A stretch of DNA of 64,000 bases. It comes from Candidatus Babelota bacterium. GTDB lineage: Bacteria; Babelota; Babeliae; Babelales; Babelaceae. Position 1 is the stretch's first letter. Every line of letters begins with the position of its first letter. The DNA is taken from the NCBI GenBank assembly GCA_023379005.1, contig JAMCTG010000001.1:894-64893 (forward strand). Reading direction: 5' to 3'. Of this stretch, positions 45,682 to 54,057 are shown piece by piece. Both the position numbers and the translations under genes were made by a program. The notes under the pieces were generated by a model. That model had not been told where the DNA came from. It saw nothing but the letters and a program-made list of their open reading frames with translations, and ran no database searches.

Positions 45682-46485
45682 ATGATAAAAAATCTGTTTT
45701 ATTTAACGATCTTATTTGCTACAAATTTATTCACGATGCAACCTGCTCAATTTATATATTGGTCGCAACTACCTCCAGAAATGCGCAAAGAGGCAATGAA
45801 GCACCTATTTGTTCTTAAAGATAAAAGTATAGAAAGTTTAATAGAAAGTTATAAAAAATTTCTTAAATTATCAAAAACTGTAGATAAGCAATATTTAGAG
45901 AAATTAACTGATTCTTATCAACGCTTCATAAAAAAACACTTTACTGAAGAAGAATTTCAAAATTTAAATCTAGAGATAATTAATTCTCTTAAACCTTTAA
46001 GTATTATTAAAATACCAAGAAACTTGGATCTGTTAGTCAGATTATTAGCATTTTTAGGCAAATTAGACATTACAATTACAGATGATAGAAAAATTACAAT
46101 GCTGATGGGTGCTGCTAGATTGAATTTGAAAAATCTAGCAGATGCATTAATTAAAGCAGGTACTGATATTAATGCAAAAGATGAAGATGGCAAAACAGCT
46201 CTGATATGGGCTAGTGGTGTTGGGCATGATAAAATGGTAGAGCTATTAATTAAAGCTAAAGCAAATCTTAATGAAATAGACTCAACTGAAAGAAATGCTC
46301 TTATGTCTTTAATTGCTAATAGTGGTCCATATCAACATCATACAGATGCAGCAAAATTATTAATCGATGCAAAAATTGATCTTAGCGCAAAAGATAAATT
46401 TGGATGGACTGCACTAATGTTGGCACAAATGAGATCTGAAAAAGAAATCGTAGATATGCTTTTGCAAGCAGGAGCTAAGGAGTAA
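45682..46485 (+). CDS. Secreted ankyrin-repeat protein with F-box-like N terminus
   Basis: The 267-residue protein has a signal peptide (MIKNLFYLTILFATNLFTM), then an N-terminal helical region with LPPEMRKEAMKHLFVLKDKS, which resembles the start of eukaryotic F-boxes. Three to four ankyrin repeats follow at about residues 130-267 (KTALIWASGVGHDKMVELL, ALMLAQMRSEKEIVDMLLQA). The next gene is a paralogue that starts two bases after the stop, with AAGGAG overlapping this stop. The pair is preceded by a probable promoter at 45625. Ankyrin/F-box combinations occur in effectors of amoeba-associated bacteria. Confidence 0.75.
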   Translation: MIKNLFYLTILFATNLFTMQPAQFIYWSQLPPEMRKEAMKHLFVLKDKSIESLIESYKKFLKLSKTVDKQYLEKLTDSYQRFIKKHFTEEEFQNLNLEIINSLKPLSIIKIPRNLDLLVRLLAFLGKLDITITDDRKITMLMGAARLNLKNLADALIKAGTDINAKDEDGKTALIWASGVGHDKMVELLIKAKANLNEIDSTERNALMSLIANSGPYQHHTDAAKLLIDAKIDLSAKDKFGWTALMLAQMRSEKEIVDMLLQAGAKE

Positions 46486-46487
46486 GT

Positions 46488-47078
46488 ATGAAAAAATTGT
46501 TTTATTTAATGACAATTACTCTTAGCCAAAACTTATTGGCAATGGAATCTTTTCCAGAAAAACAGGAAAGACAATTGCCGGCAAGTATCAGATATGAAGT
46601 TATGTCATATCTCGGACCAATAAGGCTTGATCCAAAAGAAATTGAAAAAAGTCTAATAAAAAGCTATGAACAATATCATAATGCAAGAGCAAGGGCACCT
46701 CAATACTTGCGAAGTTATGTCACACATGTTTATAAAAAATTATTGCTAAATAATTTAACACAAGACGATTTTAAAAGATTAAATCAATATATTTTTAAAG
46801 AAATACAAAACAAACAAATATCTGAAGATTTATATTCATTACTCGATTTACTAAAGCAATTAAACAAACTTAATGTTAAAGCAACAGATGATGGTGGGAA
46901 TACCCTTCTTATGTGGGCAAGTATATATGGTCATGAACGCATAGTAAGATTATTAATTGACGCAGGAGCAGATTTTAATGCAAAAGATGATAGTAATGTC
47001 AGTGTTCTTATGTGGGCAAAAATTGGCGGATTTCCTAAAATAGAAAAATTGTTAATTGATGCTGGAGCAACAGAATAA
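46488..47078 (+). CDS. Secreted ankyrin-repeat protein, paralogue of upstream gene
   Basis: The 196-residue protein has a signal peptide (MKKLFYLMTITLSQNLLAM), an N-terminal region with LPASIRYEVMSYLG in the position of the F-box-like motif of its neighbour, and two ankyrin repeats at about residues 130-195 (NTLLMWASIYGHERIVRLLI, DAGADFNAKD). It is shorter by about two repeats than the upstream paralogue. Its stop is seven bases from the convergent PBP gene. Confidence 0.75.
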   Translation: MKKLFYLMTITLSQNLLAMESFPEKQERQLPASIRYEVMSYLGPIRLDPKEIEKSLIKSYEQYHNARARAPQYLRSYVTHVYKKLLLNNLTQDDFKRLNQYIFKEIQNKQISEDLYSLLDLLKQLNKLNVKATDDGGNTLLMWASIYGHERIVRLLIDAGADFNAKDDSNVSVLMWAKIGGFPKIEKLLIDAGATE

Positions 47079-47085
47079 AACATCT

Positions 47086-48981
47086 TTAAACTAAAATTGG
47101 AAATGCATTTTCATCATTTTCTGTAACAATCTGCCCAGTCTTTTCGTGAATATAGATTGTTGTCAATCTTGGATCGTAATTAAAACTTTCTTTTTTAACT
47201 TCAATTTTATTATTAAATTCAAGCCAAATTGGCAATGCTGTTCTTGTTGCATAAACTTCATTTCCTAATGCGCCATTATCATCGGAACCTATATATACTG
47301 CTGTAGTAATTTTTTTGGTTGATCCTACAAACCAGCAAGTTCTAGCATCGTTAGTGGTTCCAGTTTTGCCAATGCTATCACTTTGTATCCATTTTTCCGG
47401 GACAATTTTCTTCAATCTTTCCATACTTGCAGAAAGTACTTTTGCAACTTTGCTGCTTGTTCTAGAATCAATTGCTTCTCTTTTTACAAATTGTTCTTTC
47501 CAAATTTTTTTGCCTAGCTGATCTTTTATCCATAAAACCATGACTGGTTTTACATATTTTCCATTATTTGCAAACACATTAAACATTGCAGACGCCTGAA
47601 TTAATGTAGTATCTATGCAGCCGAGAGCAAGTGAAGGATATTTATTTGAAATATTTTCGATTCCAAATTTCTTTGCCAATTCTGTAACTTTTTCACTTCC
47701 CACATTTAAAAGAGTTTTTACCGCAACAATGTTATTAGACTTAGATAATGCATAAGCTAAAGTCATTTCCCCTTCAAATTTATGGTTAAAATTTTTGGGC
47801 GCATATTGATGATTTTCATAAGCAAAAATTGTTTCTTCATCAATATCTGTATGAGCAAAACTTATCCCCTTTTCAATTGCTGCTGCATAAATTACAGGTT
47901 TAAAAATGGAACCCATTTGTCTTTTTGCATTTAATGCGCGATTAAAATAAGAAAAATTTTCTGCTCCACCAACAATTGCCTTAATATTTCCAGAATCTGT
48001 TTCTAAAGCAATTAGACCGCCATCTATTTCGCATTTTAAAATTTTTTGTTGACGTGCACAATGGCGAGAAAAAATCTGCTGACCTTCTTTTTGTGCATTA
48101 CTATTAATAGTAGTCTGAATTACATAACCGTCAGTATACAATTGTTTTTTGCCTACAATAGATTCAAGAAAATTTCTTAAGGTTTCTTTTAAGCAAAGAT
48201 TTTCATTTTTATCTGGTAATTGAATAATTAATTGATTATTTTTTGTATTGGAATATTGGTCATTATTTATGTAACCAAGTTTATTCATAGAATATAAAAC
48301 AACATTTCTTCTTTTTTCGGTGGCATTTGTATCTCTTAATGGGCAATAATATTGCGGATTTTTTACAATGGCCGCCAAAGTTGCTGCTTCATCGACTGAA
48401 ATATCTCTAACACTTTTTCCCCAAAATCTTTGGCTTGCTGCTTCTACTCCATAAATTCCGTAACCAAAGCAAATATGGTTTAAATAACGTTCCATGATTT
48501 GATATTTTGTAAACTGTTTTTCTAAAATTAATGCTAAAAATTGCTCTTTAATTTTTCTTTTAAAACTTTTTTTTGAATCGTAAAAAATTAATTTAACAAG
48601 TTGTTGGGTAATTGTACTTGCGCCTTGCACAATTTTTCTATTATAAAGATTTATCAATGTAGAGCGTAAAATTCCTTTAAATGAAATTCCTCCATGATTA
48701 AAAAAATTATGGTCCTCTGCAGAAATAAATGCATCAATTAAATGTTTAGGCATTTCATTAATTGTAACAACTTCCCTTTTGTCTATTGCAAAACGCATCA
48801 ATTCTTTGCCTTCATCATCTAGAACAATGCTTGGCTTTCCCGGGTTATAATATTCAAGATTAGAAAAATCGACCCAAGGATAATTTGAAAGATAAAAAAT
48901 AGAACCAATCAAAAAACTTGAAGATAAAAAGAAAAAAGTAAAAAAGTAAAATGAGAATTTAATAAGATAATTTTTAAGCAC
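47086..48981 (-). CDS. Class A penicillin-binding protein (PBP1A-like)
   Basis: The 631-residue bifunctional enzyme polymerises and crosslinks peptidoglycan. After one N-terminal transmembrane segment (about residues 8-30), the transglycosylase domain has the catalytic Glu in ISAEDHNFFNHGG, then VQGASTITQQLVKL and RYLNHICFGYGIYGVEAAS. The transpeptidase domain has the SxxK motif SIFK in RQMGSIFKPVIYAAA, the SxN motif (SKSNN) and KTGT in GKTGTTNDARTCWFVG. GTG start with weak AGG upstream. It forms a convergent pair with the ankyrin genes. Confidence 0.94.
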   Translation of the reverse strand: MLKNYLIKFSFYFFTFFFLSSSFLIGSIFYLSNYPWVDFSNLEYYNPGKPSIVLDDEGKELMRFAIDKREVVTINEMPKHLIDAFISAEDHNFFNHGGISFKGILRSTLINLYNRKIVQGASTITQQLVKLIFYDSKKSFKRKIKEQFLALILEKQFTKYQIMERYLNHICFGYGIYGVEAASQRFWGKSVRDISVDEAATLAAIVKNPQYYCPLRDTNATEKRRNVVLYSMNKLGYINNDQYSNTKNNQLIIQLPDKNENLCLKETLRNFLESIVGKKQLYTDGYVIQTTINSNAQKEGQQIFSRHCARQQKILKCEIDGGLIALETDSGNIKAIVGGAENFSYFNRALNAKRQMGSIFKPVIYAAAIEKGISFAHTDIDEETIFAYENHQYAPKNFNHKFEGEMTLAYALSKSNNIVAVKTLLNVGSEKVTELAKKFGIENISNKYPSLALGCIDTTLIQASAMFNVFANNGKYVKPVMVLWIKDQLGKKIWKEQFVKREAIDSRTSSKVAKVLSASMERLKKIVPEKWIQSDSIGKTGTTNDARTCWFVGSTKKITTAVYIGSDDNGALGNEVYATRTALPIWLEFNNKIEVKKESFNYDPRLTTIYIHEKTGQIVTENDENAFPILV

Positions 48982-49004
48982 TTTTTTAAAAACCTACGGT
49001 TTTA

Positions 49005-49083
49005 CATCTCTCGATACAACCCTAGCTATGCTCAGGATACCCGTCTTTGCTTAAAGCTTCGCCGAGGCGTGCTCGAGATGAAT
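49005..49083. repeat. Intergenic imperfect palindromic repeat (second copy)
   Basis: This GC-richer spacer has CTCTCGATAC at the left and GCTCGAGATGA at the right, with ATGCTCA between; the same ordered blocks are at 12909-13000. It also has TTAAAGCTTCGCCGAGGC, related to the CTTCG palindromes at 29.3 kb and 55.46 kb. It lies between the PBP start and a plus-strand gene. Confidence 0.5.
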
Positions 49084-49179
49084 AATTACATGGACAATTT
49101 TTTTATTGAATGATTTTGAAAATTTTAATATGCACGTATATTATTATGCATGAGCTCTATTATAACAAATTTATAAAAA

Positions 49180-49623
49180 ATGATGAATTTAGCATTATAT
49201 TATTTATTTAACCTAAGCGCTTTTTTCTTGATTCTCATTGCGGATTTATGTTTTTATCATCTAAATATAATGTCTCTAGTCAAGATAGCCTTTTTTAGCA
49301 ATATTTTAACATGCGAAAATAAACTAAAAAATTTGTTTTTGTTAGTTATGATTATTTTGCAATCTATAATTTTTTTTACAAATACAAATCAAGTTTTATT
49401 AAGCTTACTACCTCTAATTTTGGTTATTCATTTAATAAAAAATAATGTGCATTTATCAAAATTGATTATTTATCTTTTTACATTTGCTTGTTTAATTGCA
49501 GACAATCTATTAAATAGTTATTTTTTAGGACACAGCATACTGATTTTCAATTGGACATTTTTACAATTTTTAGTTAATTTAATATTAGTATATTTAATTA
49601 CACAAATGTCTATCTTAAGGTAA
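49180..49623 (+). CDS. Integral membrane protein, possibly MreD-like
   Basis: The 147-residue protein has about five hydrophobic helices with few charged residues. Its size and topology are like MreD, and the location next to a class A PBP supports that idea, but no diagnostic motif is visible, so it is only a suggestion. The start is ATG 49180 (preceded by AAAAAA, no Shine-Dalgarno); Met2 is an alternative. Its last five codons form the 5' strand of the RNase P RNA P1 stem. Confidence 0.5.
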   Translation: MMNLALYYLFNLSAFFLILIADLCFYHLNIMSLVKIAFFSNILTCENKLKNLFLLVMIILQSIIFFTNTNQVLLSLLPLILVIHLIKNNVHLSKLIIYLFTFACLIADNLLNSYFLGHSILIFNWTFLQFLVNLILVYLITQMSILR

Positions 49624-50024
49624 TCTAGGCAATCGCCGGTCATTTCCAAAAAATTGAAATGCCCAGAGGAAAGTCCGAACTCCTGACGAATAAGGCACCT
49701 CAGAAATTGAGGGGGGTGAAAACCCATGGAAAGTGCCACAGAAAATAACCGCCAATAAAATCCCATTTTTTGGAATAAAATCCTTTAAGTGGGGTCCCCG
49801 GAAAAGGGCGGAGCCTTTCTGGGGTGGTAAGGCTGAAAATGTGCGGTAAGAGCGCACAATATATTGTAGAGATATAATGTATGGGCAAACCCTGCCTGGA
49901 GCAAGACAAAGTAAACATGTCCGGTATTTCGTCCCGATTTAAACATGTGGGTATGTCGCATAGATAAATGGTTGCCACCTTTTATTAGGAAACAGAATTC
50001 GGCTTATTGATTGCCTTAAGATAG
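49610..50024 (+). ncRNA. rnpB: RNase P RNA (M1, bacterial type A-like)
   Basis: The 415-base RNA matures tRNA 5' ends. The terminal P1 stem is CTATCTTAAGGTAATC (49610-) paired with GATTGCCTTAAGATAG (ending 50024). Conserved blocks are in order: GAGGAAAGTCCGAACTCC, ACAGAAAATAACCGCC, GGTAAGGCTGAAAATG, AAACCCTGCCTGGAGCAAGA, and AGATAAATGGTTGCC with ACAGAATTCGGCTTA. The GC content is well above the surroundings. The 5' end overlaps the last 14 bases of the upstream CDS. Ends are from the stem and may vary by a few bases. Confidence 0.95.
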
Positions 50025-50040
50025 TCACCTTGGTTTGAAC

Positions 50041-50766
50041 ATGAAACAATATTTACAACGCTTCCTATGGTTTAGTCCATTTCTTTTGTTTATCTTTGGA
50101 TATCTTCTTACTCGTTCAATTTTTCATGTAAATTCAATTAAAACCCCATCAATTACAGGTTTATCTTTGGATTCTGCCACCAAAATATTGTCCGAAAAAA
50201 ACTTAAATTTAAGAATTTTATGTGAAAAAGAAGACAAGTATTTGGAAGAAGGCACAATTTTAAACCAAACACCAATCCCTGACGCCAAAATTAAGCCAAA
50301 TCAGGCCCTTTTTGTCACTATTACGAAAAAGCCTAATTTAACCTGTCCCAAGGTTGAAGGGCTAACAGATAAAGAGGCTATTGAGGCTTTAAATGGCTTA
50401 AATCTTAAATATAAGGCCTATCATATAGAATCCATATATCCTATCGGCTATTGCTTTGGCCAGAGCCCTAAAAATGGCCTAATTCTTGAAAATCTGCAGA
50501 ATTCGTTAATGGTTCTTTATATATCAAAAAAGGTCAAAAAAATGGGTATTTTGCCCAATTTTAAGGGTAAATTAATAGATGAAATCAAGTCGCTATTAGA
50601 AGAGAATAGACTCAATTTTAAGATATTCCATCAAAAAGGTCCTATTCCTGAAGACCATACCTGTAAAAACTGTCTTATAGTCGACCAAAGACCCCTAGCC
50701 GGTTCTTTTATAGATATAGGCAATCCCCCTCAAATATACCTGATAGCCAATATTCAGCCTGAATAA
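50041..50766 (+). CDS. Membrane-anchored PASTA-domain protein
   Basis: The 241-residue protein has one N-terminal transmembrane segment (FLWFSPFLLFIFGYLLTR) and three PASTA domains (about residues 38-100, 101-170 and 171-241), each starting with a P-x-[IF/V]-G/KG-L-x(3)A/E pattern: TPSITGLSLDSATKIL, CPKVEGLTDKEAIEAL and LPNFKGKLIDEIKSLL. PASTA domains bind peptidoglycan stem peptides or muropeptides. There is no kinase or transpeptidase part, so it is a free-standing anchor. ATG 50041 is preferred over TTG 50035. It lies 16 bases after rnpB. Confidence 0.85.
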   Translation: MKQYLQRFLWFSPFLLFIFGYLLTRSIFHVNSIKTPSITGLSLDSATKILSEKNLNLRILCEKEDKYLEEGTILNQTPIPDAKIKPNQALFVTITKKPNLTCPKVEGLTDKEAIEALNGLNLKYKAYHIESIYPIGYCFGQSPKNGLILENLQNSLMVLYISKKVKKMGILPNFKGKLIDEIKSLLEENRLNFKIFHQKGPIPEDHTCKNCLIVDQRPLAGSFIDIGNPPQIYLIANIQPE

Positions 50767-50799
50767 TCAGGAGAGCAATTATCACATCAACTTTTCAAT

Positions 50800-50827
50800 T
50801 TGACAATTTATCTATATGCTCTATACT
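50800..50827 (+). promoter_or_regulatory. Putative sigma-70 promoter for the small secreted protein array
   Basis: TTGACA at 50800-50805 and TATACT at 50822-50827 are separated by 16 bases. They lie in the 102-base gap before the first gene of the array at 50869. Full -35 consensus and a -10 with one mismatch make this one of the best promoters in the window. Confidence 0.65.
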
Positions 50828-50868
50828 TAAATCATAGATAAAAAACCACTATAAATGGGGGTTAAAAA

Positions 50869-51246
50869 ATGAAAAAGTTATTATTATCATTATTATTGAT
50901 TGCTGGATTTATACAACCCGCACATGCAGGTATTATGGATACGCTGAATCAAAAAGCTGAAATTGTTAATGGCTGCATAGATAAACTTTTACCTAAAACT
51001 TTAGGTTATTGGGCAATGGCTTTAGGTGGCTGTGCTGTAGCTGGCAAGTCAACATTATGCTTATACGATTCTTATAAAAAATTAGAAAAACACACAAAGA
51101 CAAATAGACAAAATTCTGAACCTAAAAAATTAGTAAAAATTGATACAAGGCCATATTCAGAAAACTGCCTTAAATCAGGTATTGGTATTGGTGCTGGTCT
51201 AACTGCGAGTATTTTAGGTATCTATTTAATAGTTAAGAATTCCTAA
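50869..51246 (+). CDS. Small signal-peptide membrane protein (array gene 1)
   Basis: The 125-residue protein has a textbook signal peptide (MKKLLLSLLLIAGFIQPAHA), a hydrophobic segment (about residues 47-64, LGYWAMALGGCAVAGKS), a Lys-rich hydrophilic stretch (about 70-100) and a final hydrophobic segment (SGIGIGAGLTASILGIYLIV). The start is preceded by AAATGGGGGTT, a version of the leader found across the array. It heads the array behind the promoter at 50800. No family recognised. Confidence 0.75.
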   Translation: MKKLLLSLLLIAGFIQPAHAGIMDTLNQKAEIVNGCIDKLLPKTLGYWAMALGGCAVAGKSTLCLYDSYKKLEKHTKTNRQNSEPKKLVKIDTRPYSENCLKSGIGIGAGLTASILGIYLIVKNS

Positions 51247-51259
51247 TTAAGGGGTTATT

Positions 51260-51598
51260 ATGAAATTTTTAAATAAAATATTTTTAGCTTCAGGACTAGT
51301 TGCAATTACTATGCAACCAGTTAAAGCATTAGATTTAAAAGAATTAAAAGACCCTGCTTGCAAGATTGTTGGAACATCAGCATTTTTTGGTGCTGTGTGT
51401 TGTGGATTTACAAGTTTTATTAAAGCAGGTAATGCCGCTATTTATAGATTTGCAGACAAAAAATCAGTATCAAAATTGTTAAATGGAGAAGGGAAATATT
51501 CACTTCCATTTAAAATTAACTTTGGTGAAGCAGTTGGTTTTGCAGCATTGTCATATGGTTTATATAAATTATCAATGAATTGCTTAAAGACAGCATAA
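51260..51598 (+). CDS. Small signal-peptide protein (array gene 2, paralogue of gene 11)
   Basis: The 112-residue protein has signal peptide MKFLNKIFLASGLVAITMQPVKA, then SAFFGAVCCGFTSFIKAGNA, a polar stretch and NFGEAVGFAALSYGLYKLS at the C terminus. The gene at 54810 has the same plan (MKFINKIFL, GAVCCGAAGIVQACRA, NFGEAVLCGVAAYGLY), so they are clear paralogues. AAGGGG lies upstream of the ATG. Starts 13 bases after gene 1. Function unknown. Confidence 0.75.
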   Translation: MKFLNKIFLASGLVAITMQPVKALDLKELKDPACKIVGTSAFFGAVCCGFTSFIKAGNAAIYRFADKKSVSKLLNGEGKYSLPFKINFGEAVGFAALSYGLYKLSMNCLKTA

Positions 51599-51622
51599 AT
51601 TTAAGAATAAATGGAGATTATT

Positions 51623-51970
51623 ATGAAAAAATTATTATTACTGGCTTTAACTTTTTTAAGTTTTATACCAGCTCAAAGTACTAAATTTTACTGGATTGGT
51701 GGACCTGAAGAAGCAGGTCAATATAAAGTAGTAGGCTCTATAGGCTTAGCAGTTAGCGCAGCTTATATTGTAGGGTCTTCTATACTTTATAGAGATCATA
51801 TCGATCATAAATATGAAACTGATATGAAAGCAGTAGTTAATCCTAATAATATAGCACAAGCTCAATCATCTCAAACATCGCATAGAATTGGTACTAGAAT
51901 TGGTTATGGGTTTGCATTTATAACCGGTTCAATGTTCATATTTGGTAAATATTTAGAGAGCAAAAAATAA
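51623..51970 (+). CDS. Small signal-peptide membrane protein (array gene 3)
   Basis: The 115-residue protein has signal peptide MKKLLLLALTFLSFIPAQS, a hydrophobic segment (about residues 38-56, SIGLAVSAAYIVGSSILY), a polar middle (RDHIDHKYETDMKAV) and a C-terminal hydrophobic segment (GYGFAFITGSMFIFG). ATG 51623 is the true start: the in-frame ATG at 51611 is part of the leader AAATGGAGATTATT that contains the GGAG Shine-Dalgarno. Function unknown. Confidence 0.75.
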   Translation: MKKLLLLALTFLSFIPAQSTKFYWIGGPEEAGQYKVVGSIGLAVSAAYIVGSSILYRDHIDHKYETDMKAVVNPNNIAQAQSSQTSHRIGTRIGYGFAFITGSMFIFGKYLESKK

Positions 51971-51989
51971 TTTATAAATGGAGATTATT

Positions 51990-52328
51990 ATGAAAAAGTT
52001 ATTATTATCAACTCTTTTAATTTTAGGTTTTTTACCAACAACACAATGTTCAGCTAAAGATTATTTGGCTGGGATAGGTTGTGGAATCGTTGGAGTAGCG
52101 GCTATTGCATATGGTATAAAACAGATAAAAAAGGGATTCAAAGCACACGAAGATTTAAAAAGCCCATATTTAGGTCTATTTTTAACAACTATTGAAGAAA
52201 AAAATGCTCAAAAACAAGACTTAATACAAAAAAGAACAGCTAAATATACTTTAGGTTTTGTAACTATGTTCTTGGGTGCCGATGCATTATATATGGCCAA
52301 AAATTTCATAAGCAGCAAAACAGTTTAA
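51990..52328 (+). CDS. Small signal-peptide membrane protein (array gene 4)
   Basis: The 112-residue protein has signal peptide MKKLLLSTLLILGFLPTTQC (with a possible lipobox-like Cys that is weak), a hydrophobic segment (YLAGIGCGIVGVAAIAYGI), a Lys-rich middle and a C-terminal hydrophobic segment (YTLGFVTMFLGADALYMA). The start follows the leader AAATGGAGATTATT; an in-frame ATG at 51978 is inside it. Function unknown. Confidence 0.75.
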   Translation: MKKLLLSTLLILGFLPTTQCSAKDYLAGIGCGIVGVAAIAYGIKQIKKGFKAHEDLKSPYLGLFLTTIEEKNAQKQDLIQKRTAKYTLGFVTMFLGADALYMAKNFISSKTV

Positions 52329-52428
52329 AATATAGGCTTTTATCTAACTCTGGATTAAAGTCATATTTACAAATCCTTTATAGATCAGGGTAAATCAATA
52401 TAAATTTTCTATTTGTAAATCTGCTCAA

Positions 52429-52456
52429 TTGACAAATTTTACAGGTTTCGTATAAT
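52429..52456 (+). promoter_or_regulatory. Putative sigma-70 promoter within the array
   Basis: TTGACA at 52429-52434 and TATAAT at 52451-52456 with a 16-base spacer, both perfect consensus. They lie in the 167-base gap between array genes 4 and 5, the only long gap in the array, and split it into two transcription units. Confidence 0.75.
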
Positions 52457-52495
52457 AAAGATAATGGTTTAAAGTCCATTCATATGGAGGTTATT

Positions 52496-52966
52496 ATGAA
52501 TAAATACTTGTTAACCGTATTGACTATTTTCACTGCAAATTGCGTTGCTATGCAAGTTCCTGCAAATGGTTATATGAACTTGGCTACTCCTTTTAGTGCC
52601 AATGTTTCTATTTCACCATCAACAAATGGTCAAAACAACAAGAAAAAAACATTCAAAGAATTAGTTCACAATTTATCAATACAAACTGCTAAAAGTGTTG
52701 GTTATACTGTAGCTTGCGGATTTTTCACAGCTGCAGCAAGGAAAATGTATTCTGACTATCAGTCAGCTGCAACAACTTCATTAAGCAATTTAACATCTGC
52801 AAATATAGGTAACGCTTTAAAGCAAGCATCTAATTCTACTTTTTATGGTGCTGCTGCGATAGCTGCGACTTTTTTTAGTTATAAATATGGTTACTATGCA
52901 TTCAGATCATTAGGTTCTGGAATTAGTGCTTTTTTCATTGATATCGAAGAAAAACCTAAGAAGTAA
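52496..52966 (+). CDS. Secreted protein with two hydrophobic segments (array gene 5)
   Basis: The 156-residue protein has signal peptide MNKYLLTVLTIFTANCVAM, a Ser/Asn-rich part (about residues 22-50), then two hydrophobic helices (VGYTVACGFFTAAARKMY and FYGAAAIAATFFSYKYGYYAF). It starts behind GGAGGTTATT and a strong promoter. The in-frame ATG 52484 is within the leader. It is the largest of the first group. Function unknown. Confidence 0.7.
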   Translation: MNKYLLTVLTIFTANCVAMQVPANGYMNLATPFSANVSISPSTNGQNNKKKTFKELVHNLSIQTAKSVGYTVACGFFTAAARKMYSDYQSAATTSLSNLTSANIGNALKQASNSTFYGAAAIAATFFSYKYGYYAFRSLGSGISAFFIDIEEKPKK

Positions 52967-52968
52967 TC

Positions 52969-53358
52969 ATGCAAACAGTAAGAAATAATTTAATAAGAAT
53001 ATTACGTCTTACTACATTAGGCATTGGATTATCATTGTTGGTATGCACTGGTTATTTTTACAACAAATTTAATCAGGCATATCAGACTTGTAGTGTATTC
53101 CAAGATGAAGACAATAAATTCTCACGAGTTATGTTTTCAATCTGTGATAACACTACAAAAGCAATTGATGCAATTTCCAGAAATTTACCAGAAAAATATC
53201 ATACAAATACTAACAAGAAATTTATTATAAAAACTCTGGAAGAAGTATCAAATGAAGTTTATCCGGTGCTTAAATATATAGCGATGAGTATTGTATCATT
53301 AATTACTGCTTTACTTAGCTTGGTATGTTGGGCTTTGTTAAGGAGATTTAAATGTTAA
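52969..53358 (+). CDS. Membrane protein with N- and C-terminal hydrophobic segments (array gene 6)
   Basis: The 129-residue protein has an N-terminal signal anchor (LTTLGIGLSLLVCTGYFYNKF), a polar middle of about 60 residues, and a C-terminal transmembrane segment (IAMSIVSLITALLSLVCWALL) followed by RRFKC. ATG is two bases after the previous stop. Its last codons contain the AGGAG and ATG of the next gene, which is frameshifted. Function unknown. Confidence 0.65.
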   Translation: MQTVRNNLIRILRLTTLGIGLSLLVCTGYFYNKFNQAYQTCSVFQDEDNKFSRVMFSICDNTTKAIDAISRNLPEKYHTNTNKKFIIKTLEEVSNEVYPVLKYIAMSIVSLITALLSLVCWALLRRFKC

Positions 53359-53701
53359 AAAAATTATTTTAACTTCATTAATATTAGTTAATGCAACTCA
53401 AGCAATATCTTGGAAACAAGGTGTTGGTTTAGGTGCGGCATCTTTTGGTGCATCAAAACTTATTAATACTTTAACACCAAAAATTGATTATTTAAAAAAT
53501 AATAAAGAGTTAGTACAAAAGTTTTCAAAAATTTTAGAAGTTGGTGGGTTAGCAACAATCTGCGCAACACTATTAAAAAGTACATATAGCAATTATCAAT
53601 TGCACGGACAAATGTCTATACCAAATGCAATACGAGGTATAGCAGGATTTGCAACACTGGCTTATATGATTAAAAATTATTCGCCGAATTTAAGTAAGTA
53701 A
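53352..53701 (+). pseudogene. Frameshifted small secreted protein (array gene 7)
   Basis: ATG 53352 is preceded by AGGAG and starts MLKKLF, then hits TAA at 53370. The following frame to the stop at 53699-53701 is fully open and encodes about 112 more residues with a signal peptide (ILTSLILVNATQA) and two hydrophobic segments. Adding one A to the A7 tract at 53357-53363 restores one continuous frame: MLKKIILTSLILVNATQA. The gene is therefore broken by a single-base deletion, a sequencing error, or rescued by polymerase slippage. Confidence 0.8.
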
Positions 53702-53723
53702 TTTTATAAAAAAATGGATGGTT

Positions 53724-54038
53724 ATGAAAAAATTATTATTAAGTTTACTTTTAATTTTCGGATTCCAGCAATATACAATTTGCGCTGATATGACATCTGT
53801 CGGAACATCCATAACAAATAAAATGTTAGGATATGTACCTGGTGCAATAATAGGTTGCGGCCTAATATTAGTAGGTTTCGAAACATGGTATCAACATGTT
53901 ATAACGAGCGGAAAATTGCCATTCAGTGTTATTAATTATGAAGAATCAAAAGATTGTCAAAGAATAGGAGCGAAGCTCGCAATTTTAGGTGGACTTTTAT
54001 TAGTATTAGCCCACAAATATTTAGACATTAAACAATAA
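53724..54038 (+). CDS. Small signal-peptide membrane protein (array gene 8)
   Basis: The 104-residue protein has signal peptide MKKLLLSLLLIFGFQQYTICA, a hydrophobic segment (MLGYVPGAIIGCGLILVGF), a polar stretch and a C-terminal hydrophobic segment (IGAKLAILGGLLLVLA). The start follows AAATGGATGGTT, a variant of the array leader; ATG 53718 is inside it. Function unknown. Confidence 0.75.
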   Translation: MKKLLLSLLLIFGFQQYTICADMTSVGTSITNKMLGYVPGAIIGCGLILVGFETWYQHVITSGKLPFSVINYEESKDCQRIGAKLAILGGLLLVLAHKYLDIKQ

Positions 54039-54057
54039 TTCGTAAATGGAGGTTATT

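Noticed and set aside
49518-49978. Minus-strand open frames over the rnpB region
   Set aside because: They lie on the complement of a clear RNase P RNA and have no signal peptide, family motif or Shine-Dalgarno. They are open by chance because the RNA is GC-rich.
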